From: Xanthomonas sp. SI
Lineage (GTDB): Bacteria > Pseudomonadota > Gammaproteobacteria > Xanthomonadales > Xanthomonadaceae
DNA: 64,000 nucleotides
NCBI RefSeq assembly: GCF_014236855.1
Contig: NZ_CP051261.1
Location: 3,224,001 to 3,288,000 of the forward strand
Reading direction: 5' to 3'
This document shows, one piece after another, positions 1 through 14,325 of the stretch. Every line of letters begins with the position of its first letter. The stretch's first letter is position 1. The translations under genes and the position numbers were made by a program. Under the pieces are notes generated by a model. That model was given only the letters and a program-made list of their open reading frames with translations. It did no database searches and was not told the origin of the DNA.

Positions 1-2007
<2,007 letters not shown>

Positions 2008-2050
2008 ACCTCCTTCCCCTTCCAAAAGACCCACTAGGACGCCCTCTGCA

Positions 2051-3265
<1,215 letters not shown>

Positions 3266-3275
3266 GCGCCTGAAG

Positions 3276-4882
<1,607 letters not shown>

Positions 4883-4906
4883 GCCACCTAGGTGGCTCGT
4901 CGTTGC

Positions 4907-4943
4907 AGAAGGCTTCGTTTCGCGACGAAGCCTTCTTTCGTTT
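4907..4943 (+). terminator. Rho-independent terminator after lpdA
   Basis: An 11-bp perfect stem AGAAGGCTTCG / CGAAGCCTTCT with an 8-nt loop is followed directly by TTCGTTT. It sits 25 bp after the lpdA stop and closes the sucAB-lpd unit. A second small palindrome, GCCACCTAGGTGGC, lies at 4883-4896. Confidence 0.85.
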
Positions 4944-4963
4944 CCCAGTAAAGGAACCCCGCC

Positions 4964-5152
4964 ATGGCAGTTCCAACCCACACCTCCCTCAGCGGCATTC
5001 TGTTCGTCGCCGCCGGCCTGATGTTCTTCGTCGCCGCCGCGTTCGGCAGGCAACTGGCCTTTGCCGGATGCGGCGCGATGTTCGTCGCGATCGGCGCGTC
5101 GTGGCTGCTGCGCGCCAAGACCAAAAAACAAGAACGGACACCGACTGAATGA
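4964..5152 (+). CDS. Small hydrophobic membrane protein, unknown function
   Basis: A 62-residue protein I do not recognise by name. It has two hydrophobic stretches (about residues 9-26 and 31-49), a short polar loop containing FGRQ, and a basic tail (RAKTKKQERT), so it is probably a two-pass inner-membrane protein with the tail in the cytoplasm. The start is supported by AAAGGA about 8 bp upstream. It lies between the lpdA terminator and the LOG-family gene, with only 34 bp to the next start, so the two may be co-transcribed. Confidence 0.65.
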   Translation: MAVPTHTSLSGILFVAAGLMFFVAAAFGRQLAFAGCGAMFVAIGASWLLRAKTKKQERTPTE

Positions 5153-5186
5153 CCGACCTCTCGGTCGCATCGACGGAAAAAGCTCA

Positions 5187-5780
<594 letters not shown>

Positions 5781-5894
5781 AACCCACGACTCTTAAACAG
5801 CTGCACCCCAGGACGCGCGGCAACGCGCCCAGCATCCCCGGCATAGGTTTCAGTCCCGGGAAGCCGCACATTCCGCCGCATGCGGACGACGTCT

Positions 5895-6003
5895 GTCGCG
5901 GCTGAAGCCGCTCCTACAGGGACTTCGGAGCGCCGGTCGGTGCGCCATGAAGTCTGGAGATTTCCCACTGCGTTCGTCGCGACTGAAGTCGCTCCCACAA
6001 GGG
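5895..6003. repeat. Two dispersed GTCGCGGCTGAAGCCGCTCC-type repeats
   Basis: Two copies of the repeat that recurs through the window: a near-consensus copy at about 5895-5920 and a diverged one at about 5975-6003, where C/T changes on both arms keep the dyad (GCGACTGAAGTCGC). The compensatory changes suggest that the dyad matters. They lie downstream of the LOG gene in a 675-bp non-coding spacer (5781-6455). Confidence 0.8.
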
Positions 6004-6027
6004 GCTTCTGCCAGGCCAGTTGCTACA

Positions 6028-6090
6028 GCTGCCGTTGCTGCTGCTCCTGTTGCTGTTGCTGCGCTGCTGCTGTTGCTCTTGCTTTTGATT
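6028..6090. repeat. CTG/TTG triplet-rich low-complexity tract
   Basis: About 60 bp made almost entirely of GCTGTTGCT-like triplets. It would encode a run of Leu/Ala/Val on one strand or Gln/Ser/Asn on the other. No convincing start or homologous protein is visible, so I treat it as simple-sequence DNA rather than a gene. Confidence 0.6.
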
Positions 6091-6117
6091 TACCGGGTTC
6101 CCTTCCGCAGCGGCGGC

Positions 6118-6330
6118 CATGGCGGGGAAAAACCCGAAGGGCGGCGCACAGGGATGTGCGCCGTTCGCGGCAGGGGCAGGATGCCCCTTCCGCGAATCCC
6201 CGTCATGGACGCGGACCCGGAGCGCGCAGCGCGGAGGGCGCGAGGCAGGGCGCGCTTTCTTTTGGTTACTTTTTCTTTGCGCGAGCAAAGAAAAGTGACT
6301 CGCGCCAAAGCGCGAAAGCTTTTGCTCGCA
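6118..6330. repeat. Stem-loop-rich intergenic module
   Basis: Three well-formed hairpins follow one another: GGCGCACA-ggga-TGTGCGCC (6143-6162), GGGGCA-gga-TGCCCC (6173-6187) and TTTTCTTTGC-gcga-GCAAAGAAAA (6271-6294). Both strands carry short open frames over this stretch, but none has a ribosome-binding site or a recognisable protein. It looks like a dispersed non-coding module or a decayed element; I recall similar text between genes in related genomes but cannot check that here. Confidence 0.55.
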
Positions 6331-6455
6331 TCTAAGCCTTAAACAGCAGCAGAAGCAAAGCATCAGTAACAGATAGACATCGGCACTGTCCGCACCGCAT
6401 TAGCCTCAACACGCATGCCGAAACTATTCGAGCCAACCAACGCGCACACTCGCCA

Positions 6456-9350
6456 TCAATCGTGCTGCGCAGGCCGTCCCAACAGATACCCCTGCCCATA
6501 GTCGCAACCCAACTCGCGCAACGTATCCAACTGTTGCTCGGTCTCGATGCCTTCGCCAATGGTCTCGATGCCAAGCGTACTGGCCAACGCCAGAATGCTG
6601 CGCACCAGCGCATAGCTCCCCGCACCGCTTTCCCCATGCAACCCGGCAACGAAACTCTGATCGATCTTCAACGCCGAAATCGGAAACCGGTGCAGATACG
6701 ACAGCGCCGAAAACCCCGTGCCGAAATCGTCCAACTGCGCCAACACCCCGCGATCACGCAGCGCCTGCAGGATCGTCAACGTGCGCGGCGCATCGTCGAG
6801 CAGCGCCACCTCCGTGATCTCCACCCGCAACCGCCGCGGATCCGCACCAGCGGTATCGATCAAGCCGAACAGCCGATCGGTGAAATCCGGCGAACGGAAA
6901 TGCCGCGGCGAGACGTTGACCGACACGTAGCCGGTGCCGCTTCGGGCCAGACGCTGGATCACCTGCGCGTACAGCAGCCAGTCCACCTGCTCGATCAGCC
7001 CGCTGTCCTCGCCCAGATCGATGAACTGGCTGGGCACCAGCAGTCCGCGGCTCTCGTGGCGCCAGCGCAGCAACGCCTCGTGGCCCACCACCTCGCCGTC
7101 GATCAAGCGCACGATCGGCTGGTAGAACGGCTCGAAGTCGCCGCTTTTGATCGCACGCCGCAGGTCCGCCTCCAGGTCCAGGCTGCGCAGCGCCGCCTCG
7201 CGCATCTCCTCGTCGAACACCGCGCAGCGATCCTGGGTCTGCGCCTTGGCCCGGTACATCGCCGCGTCCGCGTCGCGCAACAGCTCCTCGCCGCTGCGAT
7301 AGCGCGGGTGCCAGGCGGCGATGCCCAGGCTGCCGGACGGAAACAGCTCGCGGCCGGCCACCCACATCGGCTGGCCGAGCACCCCGAGCAGGCGCTGCGC
7401 CAACTCGCGCACGCCTTCCAGCCCCTCTTCGCAGCTGACCAGGATCGCGAACTCGTCGCCGCCCAGGCGCGCGACCACATCGTCGCTGCGCAGCGTGGAG
7501 ACGATGCGCTTGGCCACCTCCACCAGCATGTCGTCGCCGGCGGCGTGGCCGATGCTGTCGTTGACCAGCTTGAACCGGTCCAGGTCCAGGAACAGCACCG
7601 CGAACGCCATGCCGTCGCCGTTGCGCGCGCGGTTGATCGCTTCGCCGAGCCGATCCAGCAGATGCGAGCGGTTCGGCAGGCCGGTCAGCGCATCGTGCAG
7701 CGCCTGATGGGTCAGCCGCTGCTCGGCACGCCAGCGCTCGGCGATCTGCGCCAGCAGCTGCTGGTTGACCTCGGCCAGTTCGCGGGTGCGCTCGGCCACC
7801 CGCTGCTCCAGTTCGGCATGCGCCAGCCGCAGCCGTTCCTGCGCGCGCTGCCGCGCCAGGCCGCCGCCGACGTTGTGCGCGACGAAGGTCAGCAGGCGCT
7901 GGTCGTATTCGGTGAAACGCACCTGCGTGGTATAGCTCTGCACCACGATCGCGCCGACCACCTCGCCCTCGTCGAACAGCGGCACGCCCAGCCAGCTGTG
8001 CGAGCGCGTGCCGTATTCCTGCACCTCGCCCTGCGCGACCAGCGCTTCGATTTCCGCCAGTTCCAGCAGCATCGGCCGGCGCTTGCGCATCACGTACTCG
8101 GTCAGTCCCCTGCCGCGCCGCCGCAGCGGACGCCGCGGGCTGTGCTCGTCCACCGAATAGACGAATTCCAGCATCTTGGCGTCGTCGGACAGCAGCGCGA
8201 TGTACAGATTGCGCGCATCGATCAGCCCGCCGACGATGGCATGCACCTCGGCGTAGAACTGCTGCAGGCTCTCCGAGCGGATCGCCAGTTCGGCGATGCG
8301 GAACAGGGCCAGTTGCAGGGTTTCGGCGCGCTTGCGCTCCTGGATCTCGTCCTGCAGGTCGTGGTTGGCGCGCTGCAGTTCCTGGGTGCGCAACTGCACG
8401 CGCCGCTCCAGCTGCACCTGCGCATGACGCCGGTCCATCGCGGTCAGCACGTGCTGGGCGACGTACGCCAGCAGCGCGCGGTCGGCATCGGTGTAGTGCA
8501 GCGCACGGTCGTAGTTCTGCACCACGATCGCGCCGCAGACGCGGCCCTCGCGCAGCATCGGCACGCCCAGCCAGTCCTTGCTGTCCGGGCCATGCAGGGC
8601 GTCATAGCCCACCCGCAGGCGGTCGCGCACCTGCGGCGACGGCCCGCGCACCGCCTGGCCGTGGCGCAGCAGGGCGAAGGTCAGGCTGTTGGGCATATCG
8701 CGTTGGTAGTACAGCCGTTCCGGATCGGCGACGAAATCGTCGTGCCGGTCGGAAAAATACAGGAAACGCATGCTCTGCTGTTCTTCGTCGTACTCGACGA
8801 TGTAGCAGTTCTCCGCATACATCAGCGAGTCCAGCACCGAATGCACGTGCTGCAGCATCTGCCACATTTCCAGATCCGCACCGGCCAGGTCGGCGATCTC
8901 GTACAAGGCCTGCTGCAGCTGCTTGGACTTCTCCAGGCCCTCGATGCGCGCACGCATCCTCTCGGCTTCCAGCAGCGCCAGGCCGAACGCGGCCGCCATC
9001 TCGCACCAGGCGGCGCGCTGCGGCTCGGACAGCGGCTGCTGCAGCCGGGCGGCCACGGCCACGCAGGCGCCGTCGGGCGTCTTCAGCACATGCAGCAGGG
9101 CGTGCGCAGGCGCCGGCACGGTCTCGGCGAGACAGCGCTGGACCAGCGTCGACAGCCATGCCGGCGCATCCGGCGTGGCGCCGAACAGGCGCCCGCCGAC
9201 GGTGCCGTCGCCGCACGCGATGGCCACATCGCTACCGGGCGGCAGCAAGCCGCATAAGGCAATCGCGGTCTGCATGGAAGCGGGGCCGTCGGGGTGATCC
9301 TGGCGGTCGATCGCGGACGGCTCAAACAACATCGACAACAACTCCTGCAT
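6456..9350 (-). CDS. GAF-GAF-GGDEF-EAL c-di-GMP signalling protein
   Basis: A large cytosolic protein, 964 residues from the chosen ATG at 9350, with no clear membrane segment. Approximate order: N-terminal helical region, two GAF-like sensor domains (about 145-290 and 335-490; both contain the similar block LGVPML/LGVPLF ... GAIVVQ), a coiled-coil linker (about 490-540), GGDEF (about 545-705) and EAL (about 715-960). The GGDEF motif is intact (RLGGDEFAIL) and preceded at five residues by an RSDD inhibitory site. The EAL domain keeps EALLRW, NVSPRHF, EITE, DDFGTGFSAL, KIDQSF and GEGIE. Both diguanylate cyclase and phosphodiesterase activities are therefore possible. Duplicated GAF domains suggest binding of a small molecule. 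It is divergent from the ECF sigma gene. Upstream in-frame starts to 9503 exist but would run into the divergent gene. Confidence 0.93.
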   Translation of the reverse strand: MQELLSMLFEPSAIDRQDHPDGPASMQTAIALCGLLPPGSDVAIACGDGTVGGRLFGATPDAPAWLSTLVQRCLAETVPAPAHALLHVLKTPDGACVAVAARLQQPLSEPQRAAWCEMAAAFGLALLEAERMRARIEGLEKSKQLQQALYEIADLAGADLEMWQMLQHVHSVLDSLMYAENCYIVEYDEEQQSMRFLYFSDRHDDFVADPERLYYQRDMPNSLTFALLRHGQAVRGPSPQVRDRLRVGYDALHGPDSKDWLGVPMLREGRVCGAIVVQNYDRALHYTDADRALLAYVAQHVLTAMDRRHAQVQLERRVQLRTQELQRANHDLQDEIQERKRAETLQLALFRIAELAIRSESLQQFYAEVHAIVGGLIDARNLYIALLSDDAKMLEFVYSVDEHSPRRPLRRRGRGLTEYVMRKRRPMLLELAEIEALVAQGEVQEYGTRSHSWLGVPLFDEGEVVGAIVVQSYTTQVRFTEYDQRLLTFVAHNVGGGLARQRAQERLRLAHAELEQRVAERTRELAEVNQQLLAQIAERWRAEQRLTHQALHDALTGLPNRSHLLDRLGEAINRARNGDGMAFAVLFLDLDRFKLVNDSIGHAAGDDMLVEVAKRIVSTLRSDDVVARLGGDEFAILVSCEEGLEGVRELAQRLLGVLGQPMWVAGRELFPSGSLGIAAWHPRYRSGEELLRDADAAMYRAKAQTQDRCAVFDEEMREAALRSLDLEADLRRAIKSGDFEPFYQPIVRLIDGEVVGHEALLRWRHESRGLLVPSQFIDLGEDSGLIEQVDWLLYAQVIQRLARSGTGYVSVNVSPRHFRSPDFTDRLFGLIDTAGADPRRLRVEITEVALLDDAPRTLTILQALRDRGVLAQLDDFGTGFSALSYLHRFPISALKIDQSFVAGLHGESGAGSYALVRSILALASTLGIETIGEGIETEQQLDTLRELGCDYGQGYLLGRPAQHD

Positions 9351-9546
9351 GACGCGGGACCTGCCCCACGCCTCCCCCTTAGACGCCAGCATACCTTTTA
9401 CGTGAACAGGCGCACGCGCGATGACCCCATGCGCGCCGCTGGCGCGTTCACTGTCTACGATGCCCGCTGCCATTCCGCCCCTGCCCGCCGCCACAGCCCT
9501 CACGCCACGCTATGCGCCGGGCCGGCGAACGCTTAGGCTTGCCGCC

Positions 9547-10101
9547 GTGGATGCCCTGGTCGAAACGAGCGACGAAGCCCTGATGCTGGCCTATGCGGCC
9601 GGCGACGCCGGCGCGTTCGAAACCCTGTACGCGCGCCACCGCGGCCGCCTCTACCACTACCTGCTGCGCCAGCTGCGCGACGTGGCGCTGGCCGAGGAGA
9701 TGTTCCAGGACGTATGGCAGCGGGTCATCGCCGCACGCCAGGGCTGGCAACCGCAGGCCGCGTTCAGTACCTGGCTGCTGCGCATCGCCCACAATCGGCT
9801 CGGCGACCACTGGCGCGCGGCCAAGCACCGCCCGGCCGCGCCGGCCGATGCCGAACTGCGCACCGCCAGCGTGCCGGATCCGGATACCCCGGAGCGGCAG
9901 CTGTCCGCGTTCGAACAGCGGCGCCAACTGCAACTGGCGCTCGACGACTTGCCGGAGGATCAACGCGAAGTGCTGCTGCTGCGCCTGGAACAGGAACTGA
10001 GCCTGGAGGAGATCGCACAGATCACCGGCGTCGGCCGCGAGACGGTCAAGTCGCGGCTGCGCTATGCGATGGACAAATTGCGCGCGAGGCTGGGCGGATG
10101 A
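9547..10101 (+). CDS. ECF-type RNA polymerase sigma factor
   Basis: A 184-residue group IV (ECF) sigma factor from the chosen GTG at 9547. Sigma region 2 is seen in YARHRGRLYHYLLRQLRD and AEEMFQDVWQRVI (about residues 24-60), and region 4 in LPEDQREVLLLRLEQELSLEEIAQ with the helix-turn-helix GVGRETVKSRLRYAMDKLRARL at the C terminus. An in-frame ATG at 9421 would add 42 residues that look non-homologous and lie in the divergent promoter region. The stop overlaps the next start (ATGA, 10098-10101), so sigma factor and partner are translationally coupled. The regulon cannot be told from the sequence. Confidence 0.93.
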   Translation: MDALVETSDEALMLAYAAGDAGAFETLYARHRGRLYHYLLRQLRDVALAEEMFQDVWQRVIAARQGWQPQAAFSTWLLRIAHNRLGDHWRAAKHRPAAPADAELRTASVPDPDTPERQLSAFEQRRQLQLALDDLPEDQREVLLLRLEQELSLEEIAQITGVGRETVKSRLRYAMDKLRARLGG

Positions 10102-11282
10102 GTGCCGACGAACCGCTGACGCCGGAAGAACGCGCCCTCGCCGAACGCCTGCGGCTGGGCCGGCAGGCGGCGCCGTCGGCGGCGCTGGACGCCGCGATCC
10201 TGGCTGCGGCGCGCGCCGCGGTGGCGCCTGCGCCGGTTGCGTCCTCGGCGTCGCACAGCGTCGCCGCCGAGCCGGTAGCGGCGCCACCCGTTGCGAGCGC
10301 AACCGCGCCAGCGCCGGCGGACCGTGCCCGTACCAGCACGGTCCCGCGGCGCCGCGCGCGCTGGCAGGCCTGGACCGCGCTGGCGGCATCGTTGACGCTG
10401 GCCGTCGGCATCGCCTGGCAGCTGCGCACGCCGACACCGCCGGTGGCCGCGCCGGTCGCGCCCGAAGCGGTCGCTCCCGCACCAGCCGCCTCCGATGCGG
10501 CGGCCGAGCAAGCCGCTGCCGCCCAGCCGGCCGATGCCGAAGACGCGGCGGTCGCGTCCGACACGGCACCCACGCCCACCGACATGCCGCCACCTCCGCC
10601 TCCGCCTCCGCCAGCATCCGTGCAGAAGCTGGCGCCGGCAGCGAACGACCTCGACTCGATGCGCGCCATTCCCGCGCCATCGGCAGCACCCGCGGACGCC
10701 CCCGCTGCGGCCGAGCCGGCACCGATGGTGGCGCCGCCGCCTCCCGCGCCGGCCATGGTCTCGCCCCCTGCACCGCCTGCGCCGCCGGCCCCGGCAAAAG
10801 CGCTGACGCCTCCCGCGCAGGCACCGCAGGCGCTGGCGAAGCCGGCGGCGCGCACGCGCGAGGCGAACGCCATGCAGCGCGAAGACCGGCGCATGCTGCA
10901 ACAACGCAGCGAAGACCTCGCCGAACGCGACGGCAGCGACGCGGCAAGCGCACAGGCACAGGAAGCGGAGGGATACGCCGCGCGCGTCGAAGGCAAACTC
11001 AGCGCAACGCCGGCACCGGCACCAGCCGCAATGCCGGCTGCGCCGATCGCAGCGGACACCGCACCGTTGGCGGCATCCGCGCGCGCCTCCGGCACCGATC
11101 CGGCGCTTGCGGCAGCTGCGCAGAACGACGCGCGCCTGTCGCCGCGGCGCTGGCTGGCACGCATCCGTGAGCGCCGCGACGCCGGCGAGCAGGCCGCCGC
11201 GCGCGCCAGCCTGCAGCGCTTCCAACGCGAGCATCCGCACGCGCGCATCCCCGATGACCTGCGCGAGCTGCTCGGCGACTGA
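10098..11282 (+). CDS. Probable anti-sigma factor, single-pass membrane protein with long Pro/Ala linker
   Basis: A 394-residue protein coupled to the ECF sigma factor. The N-terminal ~90 residues are cytoplasmic; one hydrophobic segment follows an arginine-rich stretch (PRRRARWQAWTALAASLTLAVGIAW, about 90-115). The next ~220 residues are extremely Ala/Pro-rich, with a run of nine prolines near 10590-10615, and should span the periplasm as an extended linker. The C-terminal ~50 residues (PRRWLARIRERRDAGEQAAA ... RIPDDLRELLGD) look folded. Anti-sigma function is inferred from the coupling and topology; no zinc-binding HxxxCxxC motif is present. Confidence 0.72.
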   Translation: MSADEPLTPEERALAERLRLGRQAAPSAALDAAILAAARAAVAPAPVASSASHSVAAEPVAAPPVASATAPAPADRARTSTVPRRRARWQAWTALAASLTLAVGIAWQLRTPTPPVAAPVAPEAVAPAPAASDAAAEQAAAAQPADAEDAAVASDTAPTPTDMPPPPPPPPPASVQKLAPAANDLDSMRAIPAPSAAPADAPAAAEPAPMVAPPPPAPAMVSPPAPPAPPAPAKALTPPAQAPQALAKPAARTREANAMQREDRRMLQQRSEDLAERDGSDAASAQAQEAEGYAARVEGKLSATPAPAPAAMPAAPIAADTAPLAASARASGTDPALAAAAQNDARLSPRRWLARIRERRDAGEQAAARASLQRFQREHPHARIPDDLRELLGD

Positions 11283-11430
11283 CCCGCCTTCCGCCATCGA
11301 AGACGCTGCGCACCGCCGCCAGTGCGCGCGACGCCGCGGTCGTGCGCATCGCGGGCAACCGGCTGCGCGGCGCGCCGCCGAACCCCAGTCGAGCGCAGCT
11401 CGCCGCAGCGCCTCGACTAGAATGGCGCCG

Positions 11431-12024
11431 ATGCCCGATACGCTTCCCCACCCCGTCAGCCACAGCGTGGACATCAAGCACAGCCGCTTTGTGGCGCAGG
11501 CGGCGCCGATCGCCGACGCCAGCGCGGCGCTGGCGTTCGTGCAGCGGGTCGCGGTGGCCGATGCCACCCACAACTGCTGGGCCTACCGCCACGGCGACGA
11601 CTACCGCTCCAGCGACGATGGCGAGCCGGCCGGCACCGCCGGCCGCCCGATCCTGGCGGCGATCGACGGCCAGGGCTTCGACCGCGTCGCGGTGGTGGTC
11701 ACGCGCTGGTACGGCGGCATCAAGCTCGGCGCCGGCGGCCTGGTCCGCGCCTACAGCGGCAGCGCCGCCGAGTGCCTGCGGCTTGCGCCGCGGCAGCCGC
11801 TGCTGGCCTTGAGCCTGATCACCCTGCACTGCGGTTTCGACGATCTGGGCACCGTCCATGCGGCGTTGAGCGCCTGCGCCGCCGAAAAACTCGATGAACG
11901 CTTCGACGCCGACGGCGCCGAACTGCGCCTGCGCCTGCCCAGCGATCGCGTCGACGCCTTGAAAACGCGGCTGCGCGACGCCACTCGGAACAGGGTCCGC
12001 TGTTCGGAAACCTCCCCCGCATGA
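11431..12024 (+). CDS. YigZ/IMPACT family protein
   Basis: A 197-residue member of the UPF0029/IMPACT family (E. coli YigZ). The N-terminal domain has the family blocks HSRFVAQAAPI, ATHNCWAYRHG, SSDDGEPAGTAGRPIL and VTRWYGGIKLGAGGLVRAYSGSA; the C-terminal ~70 residues are the ferredoxin-like DUF1949-type domain. Eukaryotic IMPACT acts in translational control, but the bacterial role is not established. A second in-frame ATG 9 bp upstream (11422) is also possible. The stop overlaps the ABC transporter start by ATGA (12021-12024), indicating coupled translation. Confidence 0.88.
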   Translation: MPDTLPHPVSHSVDIKHSRFVAQAAPIADASAALAFVQRVAVADATHNCWAYRHGDDYRSSDDGEPAGTAGRPILAAIDGQGFDRVAVVVTRWYGGIKLGAGGLVRAYSGSAAECLRLAPRQPLLALSLITLHCGFDDLGTVHAALSACAAEKLDERFDADGAELRLRLPSDRVDALKTRLRDATRNRVRCSETSPA

Positions 12025-13787
12025 ACGATCCGTCGGCCGACCAGGCCAAGTCGCTGCGCAAACTCGGCAGCCTGCGTACCCTGTGGCCGTTCGTGCAGCG
12101 CCAGCGCGGCCTGTTCGGCGCCTGGCTGCTGGCGCTGGCGGTGTCCTCCAGCGCGACGCTGAGCATGCCGGTGGCGATCCGGCAGATGATCGACCACGGC
12201 TTCAGCGACGGCAGCAGGATCAACAAGTCCTTCGCGCTGCTGTTCGCGTTGTCGGTGGTGCTGGGGATCGCCACCGCGCTGCGCTTCTATTTCGTGTCGC
12301 TGCTGGGCGAGAAAGTCGTCGCCGACCTGCGCGGGAGGCTGTATGCGCACCTGATCGGCCTGCACGCCGGCTTCCACGACCGCACCCGCAGCGGCGAGCT
12401 GGTGTCGCGGCTGTCGGCCGACAGCGAACTGCTGCGCGGGGTGATCGGCAGCACCATGTCGGTGGCGCTGCGCAGCACGGTGACGGCGATCGGCAGCATC
12501 GTGATGCTGTTCGTGACCAGCCCGCACCTGGCCGCCTACGCGCTGATCGGTATCCCGCTGGCGGTGTTGCCGATCGTGCTCGGCGCGCGCCACCTGCAGA
12601 AGATCTCGCGTGCCAGCCAGGACCGCGTCGCCGATGCCAACACACTGGCCGCCGAAACCCTGGGGGCGGTGCGCACGGTGCAGGCGCATGCGCGCGAGCC
12701 CTACGAACGTGGCCGCTTCGGCCAAGCGCTTGCCCTGTCGGTGGACGTGGCGCGGCGCCGGGTGCGCGCGCAGGCGCTGATCACCGCGGTGGCGATCGTG
12801 CTGGTGTTCGGCGCGATCGTGCTGGTGCTGTGGTCCGGCGCGCACGAAGTGGCGGCCCACGAATTGAGTGCCGGCGCGCTCGGCCAGTTCGTGCTGTACG
12901 CGATGTTCGGCGGCGGCTCGGTGGCCTCGCTGGCCGAAGTCTGGAACGACCTGCAACGCGCGGCCGGCGGCATGGGCCGCATCGCCGAACTGTTCGCCGA
13001 ACGCCCCGAGGTGCTGGCGCCGGCGCAGCCGCGCGCGCTGCCGCAGCCGCTGCGCGGCGAGGTGCGCTTCGAGAACGTGGTGTTCCGCTATCCGCAGCGC
13101 CCCGACCATCCGGCGCTGGACGGCTTCGACCTGCACGTGCGGCCCGGCGAGAGCGTGGCCTTGGTCGGCCCCTCCGGCGCCGGCAAGAGCACCGTGTTGT
13201 CGCTGCTGCTGCGCTTCCACGATCCGCAATCGGGCGTGGTGCGGGTGGACGGCGCCGACCTGCGCGAGCTGGATCCGGCGCAGCTGCGCGCGGGCATCGG
13301 CCTGGTGCCGCAGCATCCGACCCTGTTCGCGGCCAGCGCCGCCGACAACATCCGCTACGGCCGGCTCGAGGCCAGCGATGCCGAGATCGAAGCCGCGGCG
13401 CGCGCCGCCGAAGCCGACACCTTCATCGGCCAGTTGCCCGACGGCTACGCCAGCGAACTGGGCGAGCGCGGCGCGCGCCTGTCCGGCGGCCAGCAGCAGC
13501 GCATCGCCATCGCCCGCGCCCTGCTCAAGGACGCGCCGATCCTGCTGCTGGACGAAGCCACCAGCGCGCTGGATGCGCAGAGCGAATACGCCGTGCAGCA
13601 GGCATTGGAACGGCTGATGGCCGGGCGCACCACCCTGGTCATCGCGCACCGCCTGGCGACGGTGCTCAAGGCCGACCGCATCGTGGTGATGGACCACGGC
13701 CGCATCGTCGCCCAGGGCACCCATGCCGAGCTGTTGGCGCAAGGCGGCCTGTACGCGGAACTGGCACGCCTGCAATTCATCGACTGA
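12021..13787 (+). CDS. MsbA-related ABC exporter (fused permease and ATPase)
   Basis: A 588-residue half-transporter that works as a homodimer in the inner membrane. The N-terminal ~320 residues form the ABC exporter membrane domain (six helices expected). The ATPase domain has Walker A GPSGAGKST (about residue 380), Q-loop VPQHP, signature LSGGQQQRIAIARAL, Walker B ILLLDEATSALD and the switch His in VIAHRL. It resembles the MsbA-like lipid/drug exporter subgroup; the substrate is unknown. It is translationally coupled to the YigZ-like gene. There is no periplasmic adaptor or outer-membrane gene next to it, so a type I secretion role is unlikely. Confidence 0.9.
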   Translation: MNDPSADQAKSLRKLGSLRTLWPFVQRQRGLFGAWLLALAVSSSATLSMPVAIRQMIDHGFSDGSRINKSFALLFALSVVLGIATALRFYFVSLLGEKVVADLRGRLYAHLIGLHAGFHDRTRSGELVSRLSADSELLRGVIGSTMSVALRSTVTAIGSIVMLFVTSPHLAAYALIGIPLAVLPIVLGARHLQKISRASQDRVADANTLAAETLGAVRTVQAHAREPYERGRFGQALALSVDVARRRVRAQALITAVAIVLVFGAIVLVLWSGAHEVAAHELSAGALGQFVLYAMFGGGSVASLAEVWNDLQRAAGGMGRIAELFAERPEVLAPAQPRALPQPLRGEVRFENVVFRYPQRPDHPALDGFDLHVRPGESVALVGPSGAGKSTVLSLLLRFHDPQSGVVRVDGADLRELDPAQLRAGIGLVPQHPTLFAASAADNIRYGRLEASDAEIEAAARAAEADTFIGQLPDGYASELGERGARLSGGQQQRIAIARALLKDAPILLLDEATSALDAQSEYAVQQALERLMAGRTTLVIAHRLATVLKADRIVVMDHGRIVAQGTHAELLAQGGLYAELARLQFID

Positions 13788-13914
13788 GCACGCCGCGCTA
13801 ACACCGGCGGGACTACGGTCCCGCTGCGCCCCACGCCACGGCGGCGGCGCAAGGCGCCGGCAGCGTTTCCGGCGCAATCCGGTTCGACGAATCGCCTTCG
13901 ACAGGAGACACGCC

Positions 13915-14127
13915 ATGTCCTTTCGCCAACTGCCCGCCCTCGGCCCCGACGGCGAGGCCTATCTGATCACCGAGTTCCAGGACGAAGCCCAGCATCAGCA
14001 GCAGGCGCAGCACGACGCGCCATCCACGCCGGCGCTGCGCTACGAACTGGCCGACGGGCGCAAACTGATCCGCCGCGGCCAGCAGTTCACCACCACCGGC
14101 GGCGAACTGACCCTGACCGCGGTGTGA
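13915..14127 (+). CDS. Small acidic protein of unknown function
   Basis: A 70-residue soluble protein I do not recognise. It has a Gln/His-rich stretch in the middle (DEAQHQQQAQHDA) and a C-terminal half that could form a beta-structure (YELADGRKLIRRGQQFTTTGGELTLTAV). The start has a good AGGAGA ribosome-binding site 8 bp upstream. It stands alone 127 bp after the ABC exporter and is followed by the repeat region before tyrA. Confidence 0.65.
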   Translation: MSFRQLPALGPDGEAYLITEFQDEAQHQQQAQHDAPSTPALRYELADGRKLIRRGQQFTTTGGELTLTAV

Positions 14128-14325
14128 CGCGCGCGCTGCCGCGCAGCGACGACGAGCGGCAGTGCGATCTGTCCGCCCCGTGTGCGGTGCGCGCGACGAC
14201 CAGTGGTCAATTATTGACCAAGCCTCTTGACACGCCCACCCAGCAAGGCGCGCAGACACTTATCCACATGTTTGCGCGCATTCCATCCACACTGCCTGTG
14301 GATGAAGCGCAGCTGCGGCAACCGT

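Noticed and set aside
5947..6342. 131-codon frame through the triplet tract and stem-loop module
   Set aside because: Leu/Ala/Val run from simple sequence followed by Arg-rich text; no ribosome site; overlaps REPs.
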